Virus record (IMG/VR): IMGVR_UViG_3300027294_000017
Location: 1-28,519 of that record
Source: a virus
Strand: one strand, 5' to 3'
Length of the DNA: 28,519 nucleotides
Below are positions 25,901-28,519 of this stretch, piece by piece. Made by a program: the position numbers and the translations under genes. The notes below the pieces were generated by a model, which saw only the letters and a list, made by a program, of their open reading frames with translations, ran no database searches and had not been told where the DNA came from. The number at the start of each line of letters is the position of its first letter. Position 1 is the first letter of the stretch.

Positions 25901-27312
25901 GAATATACATACAATATACTGGTGTCACAAATATGGTTTTCGCTGACATAGTACCATCTTATTTACCGATGGAAAAAACTAATAACCAGTATGACGGTGT
26001 TGATGTTATTGACTATTTGATCATGACAGGTACCACTGGTAACATACAATATAGTGGTACAACTGGTACGATATATACTGGTTATACGTTAGATACGAAC
26101 TTAATACAAAACAACTATACGGCACTTAATGCGAATACTTTACCATCGTTAAGGTACGCTGGGTTAAACCAAGAAAGAAATGTAACCCCACTTTTCCATA
26201 GATTGTGTACTAACTTGGATGATGATAGTATATATGACTGGTCATCAACTAAAACATACGCACAAACAACTACAAGTATGAGTGGTAGATATGCTTTGAA
26301 TAGAAACGTACTCTATAGATCGGTATCCACAACATCGGTATCAGGTACAACTGAACCTTACGCTGATGCGACTAAATGGGTTGAGAATGACTTCATGTTA
26401 GTTAAGGCGTTTACATTCTATAAAGATAGAACCAGAGTTAAAGTTTATGAAGGTAAAATAGAATCTTTGGATAGTGCAACTAAAAATAGTTTATATTTCT
26501 TTAAAAACGATTTAACATTAAAGAACGGTTTTACCGAGAACTCATTTAGCGGGACAACAAAAAATAATAAATTATTAAATGGTCTTAACAAATTAGCTGA
26601 CGCTAAAAATGAAAATGTTAGGGACGTCAACCAATATGGTTTATTTGGCTTTAGAAAATTTGGTAGTGACATAATAATGGATTATTACTATGCGAGGGAT
26701 AATAATAATTTACCATTAACTGGTGAATTTATTGGTGGATTAACTTTAAATAATCCGTGCGGTCATCACGCTAAAGTAATATTTGGTCTATTATTAGATG
26801 CTGACTTTAGTGATATAACGGAATTGTCACCTAGACAACAAACACAACCAGCCTTACCAATAATAAGTGCCTTAGATTTTAACCCTAATGTTAGGTTGAT
26901 TATTAATCAAAATGGTGCTTCTGATGTCACAGTAACAGTTACTTCTGTTAATGGCGGAGTATCAAATGGTTTGGTTAATTATAAAAAATCGCTTAAAAAG
27001 TACGAAGCTTTAGATAAATCATTTACAATAAACGAAGCAGATTCTATTATTGTTAAAGTAACATACGATACTAATTTAAATAAAACAAAATACGCTAATG
27101 GTATTATTGATGGTTTTAAATTATTTGAAACAAACGATGTTGGTATAAACAATGAGTATGTTGTGGCAACTAAATCTAATGTTGGTAAAGTTGTAACTAG
27201 AACAATAACGCTTAAAAATGTTTATGAAGACAGGGTTATTAAATTAGATTTTAATGGGGCTAACTACACTGAAATTAACACAGTTGACCCAAAAGATTTT
27301 ATAAAATTTTAA
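19945..27312 (+). CDS. Giant tail/baseplate protein with a tail-protein-I/gp7-like module and carbohydrate-binding-like repeats
   Basis: 2455 residues in one open frame. Residues about 385-555 resemble the tail protein I/gp7-type wedge module: a helical lead-in, LPDLLIKNFGNMLGF-like segments, then W512-R-R...HYLWKSKGTRKSIEFILNLVG with the conserved KGT at 526-528. A jelly-roll-like stretch (about 970-1055) follows. Several segments have the aromatic spacing of CBM5/12-type chitin-binding-like modules (W, then Y..G..V, then NLY/NYL, ending P....W): near 903, 1192, 1736, 1893-1933 and 2099-2145. The last is the clearest (YDWSSTKTY...NVLYRSVS...EPYADATKW). The C-terminus is beta-rich. It probably combines wedge assembly with surface or receptor contact. 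It overlaps the upstream gene by 8 bases and is the largest gene here. Confidence 0.8.
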   Translation: MANLSYTNTPLIADLYDTPEAALDAASSLGCNGYRTYNINGETKYVPCSSFLTYEQSLRFKKSQGVSNAISGFGNIADKAVGLQFANANSEVNGDPFFTLGNFSISTAQTQTTSNGKNTIISGGKEYTAEKINQKNPFKSSAVSAIEQVSQKIENNLTVTVLFDKDKLKNYVLFSPFKETVKNSIIDVTNQFPAGLKMNVIGLTTPTITEYNYTPSTDTAEFKINLRNISNPYQIEYTTSGSTKNDDVNLSPLRNFSKTYTSYVLYYNGVEYRIINATLPASYEDFSTGLYLTVEGDPFVNDVNLDLTVNRNFWVKPKKEKYDEFYNKLPDMGKFLLNYNYDEKKYVSNIKYTKTTDNGVDINTNERLVFPQFDEVNIDLFSTDFDQYLTKLNDVADSFDATKSNLISRFLTTDSLREFDTDDRKVNLMFNIVGRNFDNIRKYVDGITFMTNLSYDKVENIPDLLIKNFGNMLGFQTYNIEDENTLVESLFNIKDLNIEPGLTPTEVDIELWRRVFINAHYLWKSKGTRKSIEFILNLVGLPDSIFEVNEYIYQARQKVNYDEKVTETYGFLYNDAQLTGLLPFDKDGYPTTPPGIRYQEAGFNSSNDNKNFGPYDFGRSYIDGYRKQVNVNIFDLDRVVDNVKSWAYSEEEVLRLSETTVGYTEYYEKDSRLIVNTKELEVYISSDKIFDITLYRFLNRNEIEVNSDLTIDNVTNINAGTLSFNQFMRESLDNYIKVGNRKTIKTYPTLSKIYFDYLKLTDNPVTQTKSLEFLNMFDSSWVKLVQQFTPATTILNAGKKIQNSKFLDNKFIYKHGLNQSVSWVGTDGSEFQNKANLPVNVGNTNPFDVSGFKKDAVTGESSTFTLVGQRGKNYVGTDPTINEYFGNYFGIEYACEGVDIYKWDPEKNYGDDLEFNGNVNTGTGPRYGVFVIYENNLYRLNTNRMFTGLDTINTSMYEANSDILLGSVDDFETITLPAGPGEYEISFTISSNDDLVIYDGGMIGGVEVSSLGRSGKITTFNETITFTTSTVTFWNMNNWPNDMIMSNLIIKQKHEPNRYKIGGENVYELIPLGVDASTIEFKDSPWGLISEIERKYYIEAVGIGHAYMTANDDYICPVPKPHTCYYDYSGLTINMATPGITSYYDETGTLLTIEQPKYYGYSKNTSTTEKPEDAVYGSSGNWAVPYRRPNTWTNGVVYYSGDVVTKSSVNYLVTGSTVTGYTVSGVPSGTTLTTIVPGLYQNYDLRTKTDPYMHIDSAYIKRLRLNPLNDRISINLSKNLYLFQVYKGATQYDTYKVTDNILNDELYLSDSTTITFDGLYSLDETKIGPFYTANTDEVITSTLIDTILLVADKDNYVDIQSLNTNFDVLNNNIGVGAGYYLVKNNAFLKMEFDLYFESEYNLQQDVDIKILNQLGEALYTQTFTFSGNDMAQDRIASVDYEDVFEVDSKIYLVIQPKVYECTLSRYEKIEIDYTEPTTYSDENDPRFRVLFNGGRSLIDGRYTDDVISIEPIVTNLNDFNIDYFLYKTDNILDTYKFRTRPNISISYDESSYFGLLYGNYYEKYKPASVVGDVSVYEKLFNNDKIDFNLVVRSKEPQSILNQDQSQEGFYREYTISSSDNYLGNTPQEIENTSLTKSIIIGKNPKPRTKKLNKKDFTFLRSYKNNNILNASASTIDFISYDEGFTDYDLIDFNSNIEDSFLEKRRYITATGYYEREKSVYGTQLYKDILAVVPYFDQTVNNYKVNDIVKVKLTNYNAVVETETGTTIEVKSVDRLYVCVEDITTNHLRKKTGVSYLMNIHPVYQPNGARASFIPIEEYDVRSFTPIGYDKYQKFNSVKANQFPYKYETVKQFAGQPTSLFDIGDIIKVAGTGSTYTLYEYVYNKAIPFDTTNVYPVGSFVYTSGSTYNVDGRYSFWMKKTATGTTIPVAGTNWQEFRYDATSITGTPFYTFVDPSINPDHPNLALSPSAYRLKNLIPTMEDGTGNRIYIQYTGVTNMVFADIVPSYLPMEKTNNQYDGVDVIDYLIMTGTTGNIQYSGTTGTIYTGYTLDTNLIQNNYTALNANTLPSLRYAGLNQERNVTPLFHRLCTNLDDDSIYDWSSTKTYAQTTTSMSGRYALNRNVLYRSVSTTSVSGTTEPYADATKWVENDFMLVKAFTFYKDRTRVKVYEGKIESLDSATKNSLYFFKNDLTLKNGFTENSFSGTTKNNKLLNGLNKLADAKNENVRDVNQYGLFGFRKFGSDIIMDYYYARDNNNLPLTGEFIGGLTLNNPCGHHAKVIFGLLLDADFSDITELSPRQQTQPALPIISALDFNPNVRLIINQNGASDVTVTVTSVNGGVSNGLVNYKKSLKKYEALDKSFTINEADSIIVKVTYDTNLNKTKYANGIIDGFKLFETNDVGINNEYVVATKSNVGKVVTRTITLKNVYEDRVIKLDFNGANYTEINTVDPKDFIKF

Positions 27313-27320
27313 AATAATAG

Positions 27321-27334
27321 TATTTATATAAAAG
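27321..27334 (+). promoter_or_regulatory. TATTTAT-type element, possible late promoter
   Basis: TATTTATATAAAAG ends 6 bases before the start codon at 27341. It resembles the element at 10025-10040, and GAATA follows directly in both. It sits in one of the few real gaps in the structural block, which supports a fresh transcription start there. Not proven; background AT content is high. Confidence 0.4.
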
Positions 27335-27340
27335 AATAAA

Positions 27341-28519
27341 ATGAGTTATATAATCAAAAAAAACGATCCTTTGGTTAACATAAAATTAACCGATGAGGGT
27401 AGGAAAAATCTAGCGGAAGGGGCTTTAAATTTTACCTACTTTTCTTTAAGTGATAGTGAAATGGATTATTCTAGTGATAATCCCTCATCAGTTAATATAT
27501 TAAGACCAGCGGATAATAGGGTTGGGATCGCCTCAACAGTACCACCGTTTGACGAAGAACCCTATGAACTAATTTCAACAATAAACGCAGTACCTAATGA
27601 GGTATACACTTCCGCAAAGGAAAGGGGTTTTTTTGATTACACTGGTACAACAATACAACCAAGTACTGGACTAGCTAGTGTGTTTAATATAACTGGCCAA
27701 ACAACAGGCGACACAACAACAATTGATTTTGTTTTTAACGCAAACAGTGTAAAAAACAATGATTTTATCGATTTAAAACCAGGTGATTATGTTTTTGTTA
27801 AATATGAATCTGAAAACTATATAACTGCTAGTGGTACTGGTTATACGCAATCTTTTGATGTAAAGGACGCCACCCAGTATTTTTGGTATATTATTGAGTC
27901 AATAATTACAGCCGATAATGGTGATAACCAATCGATAACTGGTATTACCAACACATCAACGATAACTTTGATTTTAGATAGAAAATTACCTATTGGTAAT
28001 GCTAATTTGACTGCGGTTATCTATCCTGGTAAGTACACAATAAAAGATTATTATGATAAACCAAACCCAATAGCTTATTGGCAGGGTGGGTTATTGGATT
28101 TTTCTAATAACAACACACAATCTGAATTAGATATTCCAGTTTGGAATATGAATATAATAAATATTGAGGATATCGTTGGTTTAAATTCTGTGACGGATAA
28201 AGGTAAATTCGACACCGAAGGTAAGCCATATCTAGGTACGGCAATCACAATAAATCAATACGATAATTTGTCCAGAATAGGTGTAATACATTACACAAAT
28301 AATACCGTATCTAATTTTTACGGTGAAGGTTTTTATGGTACATCTTTTAAATTAAAGATACCATATTTAATGTGGCATAAACAACAATCCACATCTGGAA
28401 ACCCAACAACTCTTGGTTATACCTTTGTTTCTGGTACGGAATTAAAAACAACCTCAGCGCTAAATATTTTAAATACCCTTCAGTCCTACAGATATTATGA
28501 TTTAGTTGACCAAGAAGCG
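27341..28519 (+). CDS. Large virion structural protein, N-terminal part (runs off the right edge)
   Basis: An open frame starts at ATG 27341 behind an A-rich leader (AAAAGAATAAA) and continues for 393 codons to the window edge without a stop. The N-terminus MSYIIKKNDPLVNIKLTDEGRKNLAEGALNFTYFSLSDSEMDY has a helix-strand start that recalls tail or fibre proteins of large Bacteroidota phages. I recognise the style but cannot name a family. The rest is beta-rich with T, G, N and Y, including a segment YDNLSRIGVIHYTNNTVSNFYGEGFYGTSFKLKIPYLMWH near 307-346. It lies 28 bases after the giant protein and probably belongs to the same tail/host-contact assembly. Full length is unknown. Confidence 0.85.
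   Translation, partial: MSYIIKKNDPLVNIKLTDEGRKNLAEGALNFTYFSLSDSEMDYSSDNPSSVNILRPADNRVGIASTVPPFDEEPYELISTINAVPNEVYTSAKERGFFDYTGTTIQPSTGLASVFNITGQTTGDTTTIDFVFNANSVKNNDFIDLKPGDYVFVKYESENYITASGTGYTQSFDVKDATQYFWYIIESIITADNGDNQSITGITNTSTITLILDRKLPIGNANLTAVIYPGKYTIKDYYDKPNPIAYWQGGLLDFSNNNTQSELDIPVWNMNIINIEDIVGLNSVTDKGKFDTEGKPYLGTAITINQYDNLSRIGVIHYTNNTVSNFYGEGFYGTSFKLKIPYLMWHKQQSTSGNPTTLGYTFVSGTELKTTSALNILNTLQSYRYYDLVDQEA

Noticed and set aside
1-28519. CRISPR arrays, tRNA genes, insertion sequences or defence systems
   Set aside because: I saw no spaced direct repeats, cloverleaf-like sequences, transposase or integrase motifs, or known defence domains. Gene-free gaps are all under 100 bases.

Overview
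The window looks like a piece of a large, strictly lytic-type, T4-like contractile-tailed phage (myovirus) genome, probably infecting a member of the Bacteroidota. The phage assignment rests on a linked set of T4-type genes: a gp32-like ssDNA-binding protein, UvsX, an RNase H/flap-type 5' nuclease, gp41-type helicase, class I ribonucleotide reductase (NrdB, NrdA), and the baseplate wedge proteins gp25 and gp6. The host guess is an inference. It rests on a near-perfect Bacteroidota promoter (TTG, 19-base spacer, TATCTTTG) in front of the ssDNA-binding protein gene, and on AT-rich leaders with runs of A and almost no Shine-Dalgarno sequences before start codons. The DNA is AT-rich and every gene is on the + strand. 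No tRNA, CRISPR array, insertion sequence or integrase was seen.

Layout. (1) 1-1398: the end of an unidentified gene, then three small unidentified genes, one of them an acidic coiled-coil protein that could be a scaffold or virion protein. (2) 1421-2510: a self-contained transcription unit for the ssDNA-binding protein, with its own promoter and a strong hairpin terminator. (3) 2536-6495: a compact replication/recombination cluster: uvsX, 5' nuclease, a 151-residue unknown and the gp41-type helicase. (4) 6547-9947: nrdB then nrdA, closed by a second terminator at 9973-9999. (5) 10044-27312: a late block for the tail baseplate. It starts with gp25 and gp6 and continues with five unrecognised structural genes of 260-732 codons joined by tiny overlaps, ending in a giant 2455-residue protein. 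(6) 27341 to the right edge: the start of another large structural gene, which runs off the window.

How the parts work together. Groups 2-4 make dNTPs and copy or recombine the genome. NrdA/NrdB supply deoxynucleotides, gp41 unwinds, the ssDNA-binding protein coats single strands, UvsX drives recombination-dependent replication, and the nuclease removes primers. Groups 5-6 build the baseplate and host-contact apparatus. A TATTTAT-type AT-rich element sits just before several gene blocks (151, 6517, 10025, 27321) and may be the phage late promoter.

Most interesting points: a gp32-like protein that has lost the zinc ligands and ends in a bacterial-SSB-like DDLPF tip; a strong terminator between ssb and uvsX with no room for a new promoter; a 15 kb baseplate block mostly unlike the T4 set; and a giant protein that joins a tail-protein-I/gp7-like module to several carbohydrate-binding-like repeats.
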